From Harmonia axyridis (Eukaryota > Arthropoda > Insecta > Coleoptera > Coccinellidae), in contig NC_059503.1 of the NCBI RefSeq assembly GCF_914767665.1, positions 38,564,001 to 38,628,000 on the forward strand: 64,000 nucleotides of DNA, in the 5' to 3' direction. The first letter of the stretch is position 1, and each line of letters opens with the position of its first letter. Shown piece by piece: positions 22,470-34,394 of the stretch. A program made the position numbers and the translations under genes. The notes beneath the pieces are model-generated. The model worked only from the letters and a program-made list of their open reading frames with translations. It was not told the DNA's origin and searched no databases.

Positions 22470-24127
22470 TCACCTAAGAGTCTCAATATTTCTATGGTTT
22501 CAACTGTTTATGTGCACAGAAAAATTGAGCTTTCTATAACAAGAGCAGTGTCCTTCCGTCAATCTGATTATTTCTATGCTTTTCACTAATTTCTACAAAA
22601 TTTTAGTCACTCAGTAGATTTAAATCTACCGAGTTTTTCCAAAGCTACGCTGAATCCAAATCTTTCAAAGCATAACGTTTTCGCTTGAGAGTTTTGCAGA
22701 ATATGGAAAGAGTCGATTGGAAATTTCTATCCTTTCAGAAATCATCATCATATCTTGCTAGCGGGCTTTGCATATTGCACATCTATTATTTTAACCTTGC
22801 CCAATAGGTGTTACTGGTACAGCAAATAGGTATGAGTTCTTCTCTACATTCAGAGAACCATGTTAACTGAGTTCACTGCATCATCATCATATTCCTAGCG
22901 CTGAGGGTTGAGACGTAGACAAAAACGACCGTCTATTTCTTCAATTTATTTTCAGTATTATTTTTCACATTATATTCTAACTCTTTTTGGAATATTGCCC
23001 GTTTTTTTTTGTGGGAGCCCTCTGTTTCGAATCTTCGGCAAATGCGATAAAAAGTAATATTAAACAAAATATTGGTCGAAATTCTCAAATTTGCCTCTTA
23101 TAATTTCATCAAAACGGTAGAAAGAAGAACGGTTGCAGTCTTGATTAGTCTGCCGAGAAAGGAGTCCCAGGACAATCAGTGCTAGTGTATAAATCTTTAA
23201 TAAGCTTTCTGAAACGAATAAAAGAGTACGAAGCTTGACAGTGGAGATAAAGAACAAAAAAAGTCAGAAAATTTTTTTTTTGGGATAGACCCTTCTATCA
23301 GAAATGAAGATAAGAAACTAATGGTGTCTTCCCCTCAATGATGGAGAGTTCTTCTGAAATAGTCCGAGAAACTCCAGATTCTGATGCATTCAACTTGAAC
23401 ATCTTCAAGAATATCACTCAAAATTCTGATGACAGAATCAAAACATAGATTAAACCATTGGTGGCAGTTTCAAACAATGGTATAGCCGTTTCTGCATTGA
23501 TTTCTAAAGAGCACATTTTTATGTCCTAATGGACCAGAATTTGAAGGCATATTCGTGGAGGAAATGACGAATCCATTTACTTTTTATTCTAGCACCTTGT
23601 TAGTCTACCATCAGATTGTGGGGATTTTGAAACGGACCATTCATCATAGGAGTCGCATCCTCAAAAATGAAGTTGCTGTTCGATCTGAAATATTTTCTTA
23701 GTGCATTTTCACGACCAAATTTTGCGTCAATCCCTTCTCTGAGCGCTACTTTTTTGAACAGATCGATATATCGGAGTTGAAATTCCGGGTGTTGAAATGA
23801 AATAATCAGCATGAAATATCAGAAGATGTTAAAAAAAAGTACCCAATATTTCCATGACAATAGATCGAATCGGATCAGATTTTTTATTGAAAATAACAAT
23901 TTCAAGCTGAATGCAACATTCTGGGTTGAAAGTATTAGCATATACCACCGAATATTTAAGTGAAATATCGCAAAGAACATTATATTTCAGTGAAAACGAA
24001 TCCCGTTGAGGCAATTCCGAAAGTGGATATAAAATAACAACTTTAAGCTCTAGGAAAAATTTCGTGATAAATGTGTCATCAGAAATCCAAGCAGAATATA
24101 AAAAAGAAGTAAGCATTGACATGTAGT
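22470..24127. other. no recognised gene
   Basis: Minus open frames at 23600-23812 and 23829-24122 lie close together and look protein-like in composition, but I recognise no family. They may be remnants of one decayed gene. Confidence 0.45.
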
Positions 24128-25126
24128 CGGGAGCTTTTGAGCGCTACTTCATTGATGAATCACTAACACCCTTTGATATACCCATAGGTATACCTACAGT
24201 TTCAATGGTTCGGACTAGTTTTCATTTTTTTGTTAAGGATTAATTCTAAAAATTTAAGTAAAATGAAACAAAAATGTGGAAGAATCATTGAAATATCTCT
24301 AGAAATTAAAAAGTTATGGGACTCTGAAGTTGCGCTTGGAAGAATAATTTAATAGTACGTGTAAGTGTCGTGACGTCACACACTAGACAACTGGTATTCG
24401 CAGAGTGCTGACGAATTCATTGGTGTACAATCACTTGTGCCGTTCATGTCGTGTTTTGTTCGTTACACGATGGCTGAAATAACTTACTATATACATACAT
24501 ATAAATTACTTTTTTCTCATTTTACTTTTTACTCCTCACATAAATATGTTTTGCCATTGATACACTTCAACAACCAGTACTCAACTACAAACTGTTTATG
24601 AAACGTTTTTTAAATCAATCATCGTTATAAGTTGAACCATGATGTAGCAAACTCAAAAGTAGATACTTACTTGAAAAGTTTAACTCCTTTTATTTCTGCA
24701 CTGACATAAGATGGATCTGAAGAAAAAACTCCATCACTGCGAATATATCTATTTTAGGTAAATTGTCACTTTGCTCTTTCACGAAGCCTTCTTCCATTAT
24801 GGTGACATAAAAACAAAACTCGAGTTAAAACTACACTGTACAACTACAAACGGCGCGAGAGCCTTGGCGCGGCTAAGTATTTAAACGTAATTTATGGTGT
24901 AGCGATCACAGGCAAGAGCCGTGACGTCACAGACCAAAGACGTTCCGCGCTAAAATACGTAAATTTAAATAATCTATTTCTCAGTCATTTATTGATGGAT
25001 TTTCAGAATTTTTTCACTGATTTATCAGTTTTGCTCTATATTTTAATTCTATCGTGTCAAATATAGTATTATCAACATCACCAAACTAGTCCATTGACTT
25101 ATTAATGAATGCCCAAAAGCTCCCCG
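24128..25126. mobile_element. diverged foldback, 1.0 kb, with TGACGTCA sites
   Basis: The ends CGGGAGCTTTTGAGC (24128) and GCCCAAAAGCTCCCCG (25111-25126) are inverted. The arms keep ATTCATTAAT-like and ACTAGTTT blocks, and each has a TGACGTCA palindrome (24373 and 24921) at a similar distance from its end. The arms are strongly diverged. No open frame is recognised inside. Confidence 0.5.
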
Positions 25127-28111
25127 CATTTTTGGGTATCTATCAAATATTTATTCTTCAAATGAGTTTATTCTGATTGCAGTTAGTGTTACCTTCAAAA
25201 TACCTCTTTAGGTATGTTTGAGTCCATTCAAAATTTGATTTAAGTAGAATTTATTCACCAATTCGCCAAAAGACTGAAGAACTGTGTTCTTGAAAGTGAA
25301 ATTGATTGAAGCCTTCTCTCATTTCTTCTCAAAACTTAAATGAAAACTTTTTTATTATCCCATTGCACTTGGGAATGTTAGAATAGACCAAAACAAAATA
25401 TTTGAACTCAGCTACACATAAAGAGTAAAATTCTCATATAGGAATCAGAACCATCTACTGGGTGCTACTAAGAATTATACCGTTGGGATTGAAATATGTG
25501 CCAATTCGAAAATTAATCCGATTCACCCCGTTTTAATGATAGGTTTTTTATGTTAGGTAGAGGAAGCTTTAAGAAAGGTATAAAAGGAATAGTCTATGAG
25601 CTAATTACAAAACCAATTTTCTGGCTGAAACTTTTAACAAGTCTTCAGAAAATTCCTCGAAAATTAAGAGCGAATGAATCGAATAAAAATAATACAGTAC
25701 TGATCGCTAAGATCAACATAAGGCTCTTAGCATAATGTTGTAAAGATCACACTGGACAATTTGAGATTGGGGCTTTATCCAAGCCATATTTTGAAAAACG
25801 AAAATGCCAGAAAAATTATACTTCAAATACCCCAAAAATTATAACAAATTGTCAAGATAAACAAATTCTACAGTTTCATTCATCATTTCAGAAGGCACCT
25901 CAAATGTGAACAACAGTTAATTTTTGTCTGGTTATTCAGTATTTAATCTTCAATACTATCATTTTTGTATGCCAAAGGCTGGAAAGGATGATTAAAAAGG
26001 ATTTTCTCCCTAGAATATGAACACCTACTTTCCACTATTCATTAATTTTCGCACTCAATTCACATCTGAAGTGCATCTAACACTCGAAATACGGAATCAA
26101 ATGTGTGTATAAGCAATCATGCCTTTCAATTGCTCTTATAATGAGTAGGGACATAAACCATAGCGTCCATTCTGCAGTAAAACCAGTGCCATTGAGGGTG
26201 TATCACTTGAAACTGACATAAATTGGATCGTAGAACGAGTTTGATTGCATTTGTGGGTGGTTTAGCACAACTCAAACATCTACTCTGATGAAGAATAAAC
26301 AGAAATGGAAATTAGCATTCCGAATTGAGTCACAACAAGAATTGAGAATGATATGGTACTATTGGTAGGAATTCATGCTTATCCGACTTATTGTTGTAGC
26401 ACAACAATAATGCATTTAGTATTTCTCTTTGGAATATAATAGCAGAATATTATTAAGCAGCTCTTATTTTGTTGTATAACAGACAGAGAAGCCTCTGAAG
26501 ATGCTTACTGCAGTTTAATGCGAAGTTGGTTTACATGAAATCGTAGAAGAAAACAATTTCAATATAGAGTCTTTCAGATGTTCCTAGGAAATTCAATAGG
26601 TACATTCTCAATATGGAATTCAAAACCGAATTCGAATAATAAATATTCAATAGAGCAGGCCTAGTCATTATCTCGTCCATTTTTCAAATCCATTTTTAAA
26701 TACGTTTTCAGTCTCTTGAGAGTAGAATAAGTTCTTTCCGGGATGGCCGTCGATACTAGTAACGTACAAATTATTTTGCGTAATATAGATATGTATGTTA
26801 GAAAATAACTGTAAAGTTATTTTCCCACATATTGGTATTTTCTAAAAGTGATGTGTCATATTTCGAGAGTGCTGATATAGCATTAATTTTTCAATCGAGA
26901 ATTCTTGATAATTTCTTCTCCCTCATCTTGAATTCAAATACAAGGAATATTTCGTTGACTGTTTCTAAATCCATTTCATGTAATTTTGTCAATTTTTTTA
27001 AAACAGTCATGAAAGAGTCATTAGTCGGTTCAAAAAACATGTGAATGATGATAACACAAATTATTGATTGGTGAGTATTATGTTACTTAATCGGAAATTT
27101 TGAAGCCAGATGTTTTTTTTGCTTCGAAACCCTTTCTGAGTATCATAATTGCATTTTTTTTTAATTTCCGATAAATCCTAGCCACGTAATCAACTACGTC
27201 GGATTTGATACAAATAAATAATAACATTTCTTTGAGACATGGTGTTCAACTACTGAACTACTTACCAGCGGACAATTGAATCCTAATTTTATGGTTATCT
27301 TTGAGATGCAACCCACAAGAAATATTTTCTTCATTGAAATTGCTGATCAAAGCAATAAATGATGCTGGGTTATTAATAATTAACAAAAATACATTAAAAA
27401 CATTGTTCGATATTCAATCGAATTTTCTCGGGTTGATTTTGAATTGACGGAGTACGAAGATTTCAGAGGAATTATCTCCATATTGAAATCCTTTCTCAGA
27501 TCCTGACTTTCCCATCCCCCCCACAATTTTGGCACACTTGGTTTACCGCATCCACAACGGACGTTATGCACTGTCATTTTTAATAATTTTTCGCTAATCC
27601 TAAATAAAGAAAAAATCGCAGTTTCGCACAAAAACTCAATTAGTTCTTAAGTTCGTTAACAGCTACGTGAGAGGACACATCATAGTTTAGTGAAGAAGAT
27701 TGTTTAGTTTAAGTTTGAAAGGTGGAAAGTCAGAGAATCGACGGAGACCAGGTGAGTCCTTTTCCTGTTAAATTTTCCTTTTTATTGCTGACTGTTCCGG
27801 GTGGTATTTCCTCTCAAATCTCAGAAATTAAGCGAATTTCATTTCTTTTGTATCGGATAATTCACAAACTTGTGTGGCGGAGCAATCCAATTAACAATTT
27901 CATACTTAATACAGTCCACTAGAATAACTTTTAAATAGAATTGATCCGTAACAAACATAATATTCTTTCCATTGATAGACTCTCTCCAAATTGTTGGTAT
28001 TTTTGTGGGGTCTGCAGCTTCAAAGCCCTTTACCTAGCAGCGTTAGTCTTGGGAATACTGAATTAACTAGATACCCACCTATATTAAGAAAATGCTGGAC
28101 TTTTCATCTGA
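25127..28111. other. about 3 kb without a supported gene
   Basis: AT-rich. Short open frames at 25550-25735 (+), 26832-27044 (+) and 27380-27631 (-) are not recognised. The only point of note is a strong splice-donor-like site at 27751/27752, listed separately. Confidence 0.5.
27665..27751 (+). other. possible noncoding first exon with splice donor
   Basis: GAGACCAG is followed by GTGAGT (27752-27757), a perfect metazoan donor consensus, after about 90 bp of mixed composition. No ATG or acceptor supports it, so it is a guess at a 5' UTR exon. Confidence 0.2.
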
Positions 28112-28297
28112 AAGTTATCTTATGATACAATAATATACTGAGTGTGCCATTTGAAGTAGTAGTCTGTTTGTCAAGGTCTAATAATATTTTTGGGAGAAAG
28201 ATAATTGTCTCAAACCCCAACATGCAAATTTGCCGCACAAAATTATGATTAGTTTTTCATAAACGTCTTATAGGTCATCGCGGTGAATCACCCTGTA
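28112..28297. repeat. single arm of the 45.2-46.2 kb foldback family
   Basis: Matches the right arm of the element at 45219-46170: ATAATATACTG(A/G)GTGTGCCATTTGAA, AGTCTGTTT, TTGTCTCAAACCC, ATTATGATTAGTTTT, then GGTGAATCACCCTGTATAA. The other arm is missing. Confidence 0.75.
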
Positions 28298-29304
28298 TAA
28301 AAAGAGTTCCTTACGAATACAAGTATACTGAAAAAGCATTTTTCTTTGGTTTTATCAACTGGTGAAGGGTGAAGATGAAGGTGGATATTGCCAGCCGATG
28401 TTATTTCCTGTTTAATGATATTCATATCTTGTGATGCATGAAATGAAGTTTGGAATTGGAAGTAAAAAGTAGGAGAAATGTAATTTGCTTCTCACTATGT
28501 TCAAATTTTGCATTTCATACTTATCTATTCTAAGAATAACATATCAAATGTTGAATTGAAGTCGATGTTGGGATTTCTGGGAACGAATTCCCAGCATATT
28601 GAATTTCAAACCAGAGATGAGATAAAAAGCTGATAGGACCACTTTTCGAGGAATTGCCAGCAAACATTGCGATTCTTTTCATCCGAAATGGTGAAGAAAT
28701 GGAAATATACGAATATTTCGACTAGTTCCCAAGAAGTATTCAGGTTCTCTTGGAAATTTCACTTCAAAATGGTATCCCAGTAACTCATCCCGGTTATTGA
28801 ACGTATGCGGAATAACAAATATGCCTCTTTTGAAGCCAAAATACAGTAGGAACCACTCGCGAATATGTACATATTGCATTCTTTTCAATAACATCGTATT
28901 TCTGTAAAGCATGAGGCGAATTTAGATGGTCCAACCCATGTTGAAAGCAATGAGTTTTGGAGAAACTTTCGGTATATTATGCAATATTATTCTATTCATG
29001 AATGCTTTAGGGTTACGAGTAGTTTTGGGGTGGACTTCAAGAGAATTACTTATTATGCGCATTCGAGGAAGAACGAGAGGAGAGAGATAAACATGATCAG
29101 ATGAAACAATATTATATTTCCGCAATTTTTTGTTTCACCGCAATTGTTTCGTCATAATATATCATATTTAGGGACTACGAGGCCATTTGGAAATGATAAA
29201 ATTGCATTTCTGTAAATTGACTGTATTTCAGTTGTTCATCATTACTTTGAATTTTAATATTTTTCTAGTCAGTGCAATTGAAAGAAAATGCATTCCTTTT
29301 TTTG
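28298..29304. other. no recognised gene
   Basis: Minus open frames at 28679-28912 and 28922-29125 are adjacent and unrecognised. Nothing else is supported. Confidence 0.4.
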
Positions 29305-29565
29305 GTTGATACTGGACGTAGCTGGAGGACTTTAGGTACTTTTTCTTTTTGATTAGTTCTGGACGTGGCTTAACTTGAAGGACTACTTGGGTACATTCTT
29401 CTTGGTACCTACTTGTGAATGTGGCTTCGCTGCTTGAAAGACTTCTTAGTTACTTCCTTAACTTACTTTGTTTGTACCTTTGGACGTGGTTTGGACTGAA
29501 GGATTTCTTGTTTAGTTTCTTGAAACTTTTGGACGTGACTTTACTTGGGACTTCTTGGTAATCGC
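29305..29565. repeat. degenerate minisatellite, about five units
   Basis: A unit of about 50-60 bp with core TTTTGGACGTGGCTTxACTTGAAGGACTTCTTGG recurs near 29312, 29359, 29412, 29481 and 29527, with substitutions and length changes. Confidence 0.65.
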
Positions 29566-29626
29566 TCCTTCGTCGCTCGTTTTCGAACCCATGAATGATA
29601 GAATTATGCCTTCTGCAACGAGTATT

Positions 29627-30897
29627 AATAGTATATTATTCAACGAGCGGTAATGTAAGTCATAACTCACGCAGATGATGTTTGCAGCACGAGCCGCAGG
29701 CGAGTGCTGTAATTCATCAAGTGAGTTATGACCATTACCGCAAGTTGAATACTATACTTTATCTACGACTATATCAATAAATACTAAGAAAAAATACAGA
29801 CTTAGAATAAAGACAGAAGGAACGGGAAATAAACATAATGTGCTCGATCCCGAACAAGAGAGATGGAAACTTAGTGCTACCAATCACAATCGAACTAGCT
29901 TCGGCTAGCTCGAATCCAGTACAGAGTACAGACATAGAAATTTATTGAAAAACCTTAATTATTGCCTATAAAAATGCATTAAAATATACCAAAAAATATT
30001 CCCTGTAAACGATGACTTAATGATCTTACTGCTATACCAATCTTGAAAATTTTTTCAAACTCCTTTATATTTTTTCGGGCAATTAATTCTGTATGGTAAC
30101 ATTAGCTGTTTGTCTTTTGGAAATGTATACCTTTATAATATTTCATCTTCACTATCTGAATTAATCGTTATCAGTAAAACATTCACAATAATTAGATATC
30201 AACTTAATTTGAAAACGTCAAAAGTGACATTCCCTCGGACATTCCTCCCCTCAATAACAATAATGGAATGTTCCCTTTCGGCCAATCGAATAGAAGCAGA
30301 GAAGTATAGAAGCACAGATCCATATTTTCCGATTTATAATAGTGAGTTATAGCAGTGAGTTATTATAAATCACGCTGTTTGTTAATAGATACTATTAATT
30401 GCTCAAAAGCAGTTGAATAATGAGTTTATAATTCAATAGGAGTAGATAAACGATATTTTCTCTATTTCAGTCAAGTTTTGTGACATTTTGTAGAAATTAA
30501 ATGAAAAATTCATATTATAAATCCCAGTGACTTTTGTATTTTATCTTGGCAGTTGGTGTGACTGTTACGAAAATCGACAGATTACGGAATTTGAATATGA
30601 ATCGTACGATTCAAATTTGGAAATAATTTACAATTACGCATTGAATTCGTGAATTTTGTCTGAGGAAATCGTTTTAACACCACCAGAATAAAAAAAAAAT
30701 TGCGAATAATGTTGCAAATCATTCCACTCTATCCAAATTATAGTAAGTCTAGGTACCTATATTGACAAGTATTGACGTTTGTTGAAATTATGATATGAAG
30801 TCAGTATAGACAACTACAAAACGAAAAATATAACTGAAACGATGTTGTAATGAGTTCATTACAGCACTGTTTATAGGACTGTAATGAACTCATTACG
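29627..30897 (-). mobile_element. hairpin-ended element, copy 2 (uninterrupted)
   Basis: The most complete copy, 1.27 kb, opposite in direction to copy 1. One end is the long hairpin (29627-29757; GAGCGGTAATG ... CATTACCGCAAGTTG with GTGAGTTAT/ATAACTCAC inside). The other is the palindrome cluster GTAATGAGTTCATTAC ... GTAATGAACTCATTAC at 30847-30897. The interior has only short open frames. The ends are hairpins that do not pair with each other, unlike ordinary terminal inverted repeats. The superfamily is unknown to me. Confidence 0.8.
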
Positions 30898-31306
30898 ATA
30901 TTGAAATAGGGAAAACCTTTTATCTATTCACATCTGATAATCTAATCGTTGAATACCTACTTGATTCAAATGACATCCAAAACGGTGAGGTTCATAATTT
31001 CGATTCCGGTCGAAATTGACCAGAAATTCTTTAAAAAATTTGCAATAATGTCAGTGGTATCGAGTTGGGGAGGTTATAATATTGCATAGCTTTTCATCTA
31101 AAAGTGTTTGAAACATAAAAATCTTCACTATCAATAATCAGTGGCTATTTTGATTGGCATCGAAATATCTTCAGAGATTTTGGAATTATTACAAAAAACG
31201 AGTTATTTTTACCAAAATCAACACCCTGTATCTCGGAATGGAAAGAGATAGTTGGTAGGTACCTTCGCAAAAAAATGGATTTTTGAATACTTAGTACCTA
31301 TACCTC
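30898..31306. other. no recognisable gene
   Basis: AT-rich spacer. It includes an isolated CACCCTGTATCTCGGAA end at 31221, suggesting a further solo arm. Confidence 0.4.
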
Positions 31307-31906
31307 TACAGGGTGTCCCTAAATTTGAAGTTGAAATGAAAATGTCAGATTCCTCGGATCATTCGAAACAACAATTTCTATATGGACATGAGGTCGCAAA
31401 AGCATCGTATTCCATATATCAGGTATTGAATTTTTTTCTCATAGCAACATTTCTTCACAAGATATTTCACTTGAATTTTGCATAGATATTCTAATTCGAA
31501 GTTTTAAAAATTTGATATGCTAATTTTGAAGAGAAATCTACAAGGTGATATTTTTTCTGGAAGAAAAAAGTTCTGGTAATTTCAAAATACCTAAAAGGAA
31601 ACTTTGGTCCAGTACTACACTTTTTGATTCGTTCTGCTGCTGATTTGAGAAAAAAATTTCAGACAGTAATCTAGTAATACTGAGAAAAATCCAAATTATT
31701 ATAAAGATTCAGTTAGTGAGCTTTGATGAATATATCTATTATAAGTATTTCTACTCATTTACCTAATTCAAAGCAAACATTAATAACAAGAAACACCCTG
31801 TATCTTGAAAACAAAGTGTTTGTAGGCCCATGGTTATTAGACTTTTTTCTTTGAAATTATTCGAGGATTCTTTCATCTTTTACCTCTAATTTCGGAACAC
31901 CCTGTA
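31307..31906. mobile_element. CAGGGTG element, family with TCCCTAAATT ends, copy 1
   Basis: Bounded by TACAGGGTGTCCCTAAATT and, inverted, AATTTCGGAACACCCTGTA. It matches 35084-35736 over its whole length (shared ACAAGGTGAT/ACAGGGTGAT-TTTTCTGGAAG, AAAATCCAAATTATTATAAAGAT, TCGAAAACAAAG or TTGAAAACAAAG). Each half also has an inner CACCCTGTA. Non-coding. Confidence 0.8.
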
Positions 31907-31999
31907 TAGTATCTACCCTATCAGTCCGGTACTCCTACTTTAGGCACATATCAGGAAAACATATTCAGGAAACAAATCAGAGTCCTATATCTTTACCGA

Positions 32000-32540
32000 A
32001 CCGTATCCCGAACAAAGTAAAAAACCAATCCAGAGAATCGAGATCAATCGAACCGATTCGCTTCCTGTTAAACTGTCCAAAATGGCCGCCTAATGCTCTT
32101 AGCGCAAACCGCTGAACTTGGTAGACATCGGGCCTCGATGACGTGCATTTAACGTGAGAGCGTAACGTCGCCGCTCCCAACAGAAATGACTCAATTAGCG
32201 ATGGCGGTCGAGCGCACGTACGACTGCAGCGGGCTCTCCGGCGTAATTCCTGAAATTGAAACAAGGGAATCCGATGGCCCCGATAATTACTGTTTACAGT
32301 GACTCCCGATGAGAATTGGAGGGTAAACGGCGTCAAAAAGGGCGTCAATGTCACTGCGGATGAGCTGGAGGCGGAAGCCGTTACAAAAGATAAGGGTGGC
32401 TGTGTATTCCGGAGACGAGGGTTATCGACGATTCCCCACGGGGAGATTCTCTGTGTAACGGTTCATCATTGACATTCTTTTGTAATCTGAAAACTCGCGC
32501 TTTCCGATTTGCTCGATCCGGCGAAATGTTCTATCTATGT
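32000..32540. other. GC-rich islet, possible regulatory or retained sequence
   Basis: About half G+C in a region of roughly one third. The minus frame at 31977-32354 is open for 125 codons but basic and compositionally odd, and is probably a by-product of the composition. TAATTACTGTTTAC near 32286 combines homeodomain- and forkhead-like words. I cannot assign a function. Confidence 0.3.
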
Positions 32541-32633
32541 TAGACTTTTGTTGATCATTACTTGTAATGGAAATTTATAACGACTGTTGTAATAGAATAT
32601 TTTTCTACTTACTGGTTAAGCAGTAATAGAAAT

Positions 32634-33535
32634 AGACTTGGAATAAGGTTTGTGAACATGCTGGGTCCAGAAGTCAAGATGAGTGTATTCTTCATTTTCT
32701 GAGACTTCCAATTGAAGATCCCTACTTGGAAGATCCGGAAGCTGGCGGTGCCATAGGACCACTCGCATATCAGCCAATCCCCTTCAGTAAAGCAGGTAAT
32801 CCGATAATGTTGACTGTTGCTGTGTGGCAGCAGCTGCTGCAAAATCGGCAATGAATGAATTTTCCAGTATCAAAGAGGAAGTACCAGCAGCTGTTATGGA
32901 TGCTCAACTGAAGAACGTTGAAGCTTCCTCTGCAGAAGGGAAATATGATCCTGCTGCTAATTTAGCTTTGACAAATATAGCAGGAACTGTATCCGACAAG
33001 GAAGATGAGGACAAAGTTAAAAAAGAAGATGTAAAAGAAGAGAAAAAGAATGGAGATGAAAACGAAGAGAAATCTGTTGAAAAAAAAGTCTGAACAAATG
33101 GAAACGGAAAAAAAAGAGAAAATGGATACATCAGAACCGAGGACAACGGAAAAAATTATGATCAAAGATAGTGAAATGCAGAGTGCTGCTGCTGCTGCAT
33201 TAGCTGCGGCCGCTGTGAAGGCTAAACATTTAGCAGCAGTTGAAGAAAGGAAAATAAAATCTCTAGTTGCTTTATTGGTTAAAACACAAATGAAGAAGCT
33301 AGAGATCAAACTGAGGCATTTTGAAGAATTAGAGACAACAATGGAACGAGAAAGGGAAGGATTGGAATATCAAAGATAACAGTTGATAACTGAGAGACAG
33401 CAGTTCCATTTGGAACAGCTCAAAGCAGCTGAATTTAGGGCTAGACAACAAGCTCATCAAAGACAACAAGCAGAACAAGGTCAGTGGGCCAGCCAGCCCC
33501 AATCATCGCATCCTCCTCCAACATCTGGTGATTGA
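32634..33535 (+). pseudogene. mor: moira / SMARCC (SWI/SNF core subunit) retropseudogene, C-terminal part
   Basis: Intronless copy of the C-terminal half of the Moira/BAF155-BAF170 protein, a core scaffold of the SWI/SNF (Brahma) chromatin-remodelling complex. It opens inside the SANT domain (W-N-K-V-C-E-H-A-G-S-R), then H-F-L-R-L-P-I-E-D-P-Y-L-E-D and L-A-Y-Q-P-I-P-F-S-K. About ten residues are missing before V-A-A-A-A-A-K-S-A-M (near 32825). The acidic-lysine linker follows, then a frameshift at about 33085, A-A-A-V-K-A-K-H-L-A-A-V-E-E-R-K and the coiled-coil E-E-L-E-T-T-M-E-R-E-R-E-G. A stop at 33377 interrupts it, and similarity continues to about 33535. Lack of introns and 5' truncation point to LINE-driven retrotransposition. 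The parent gene is elsewhere. Confidence 0.88.
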
Positions 33536-33663
33536 ACAGTCTTCACTGACGAAAAGAGTGTTCCCAGACTTTTTCACCCAGATAATGATCTCAACTATCA
33601 AAGACTTTCCATATTTTGTGATTTGATTCAGATTATGATCCAAGAATCTTTTTTTTTCAGCCC

Positions 33664-34136
33664 TCTACCATCCACTCCTGGATTCAAGCCTCTTCCATAG
33701 TTTTTCATCCATAGGTGTCCCTGGCTTGTTGTTCCCAGTTTCTACCCGCTATTTTCTTTATATCGTCTACCCATCTGCGTTATGGTCTGCCTCGACTTTT
33801 TTCTGTTTCGCGTGGTCTCCATTGTAGCGTCCGCACTGTCCATTTCTCTGGGTTCTGTCTAGCCAAATACCCTGCCCATCTCCACTTGAGGCTGGCTATC
33901 TCCTCCATTACATCCCTCAATCCAGTTCGCCTTCTCACCTCTTCATTTCGAACTTTATCCCTCAATGAAATGCTGAGCATTGTAAGCTCCATTGCCTTTG
34001 GTGTCACTTTCGTCCTATTGCCGCTCTGCATAGTAAGGGTCATTGTTTCCATCCCATAAATGGTGACGGGTAAAACACAGGTATTATAGGTTTTTCTCTT
34101 TGAATTAATAGAAATCTCTGAATTTTTGGAAAACAA
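33664..34136 (-). pseudogene. RTE-type LINE reverse transcriptase, C-terminal fragment
   Basis: The minus frame at 34136-33780 reads C-V-L-P-V-T-I-Y-G-M-E-T-M-T-L-T, then A-M-E-L-T-M-L-S-I-S-L-R-D-K-V-R-N-E-E and L-K-W-R-W-A-G-Y-L-A-R, the conserved tail of RTE/BovB-group LINEs. Homology continues, with a frame change, to W-M-V-E-G and a stop near 33670. It is severely 5' truncated. It ends about 130 bp from the end of the moira retrocopy, facing it tail to tail. Confidence 0.82.
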
Positions 34137-34394
34137 GAAAAATCCTCTTCAAAACAGATGGTGTACTATCGAAAATAGCAAAAACATCCTGAACAGAGAG
34201 GTAGCTCTGACACATCCGGTTCAGAGTCGAGAAGAAAAGTATATTAGTGCGTAGAAAAGAAAGGTCAAAGATAGTCGCAACAATCTGAGCACATGTAGAT
34301 TAATCAGGGAAAGTAAAAAGGGACAATCAATCCATGAGCAAAAAATTTTCTGGAGAAACACTAGACCCATAGATGTAGGTAGGTACCACGCCTA

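Noticed and set aside
23600..24122. Two close minus-strand open frames, possible decayed gene
   Set aside because: Protein-like composition but no family recognised and no splice sites between them; kept only as a remark.
28679..29125. Two adjacent minus-strand open frames
   Set aside because: No recognised domain; length is within chance for this composition.
31977..32354. 125-codon minus frame in the GC-rich islet
   Set aside because: Odd basic, serine/arginine-rich composition and no domain; open because GC-rich DNA has few stops.
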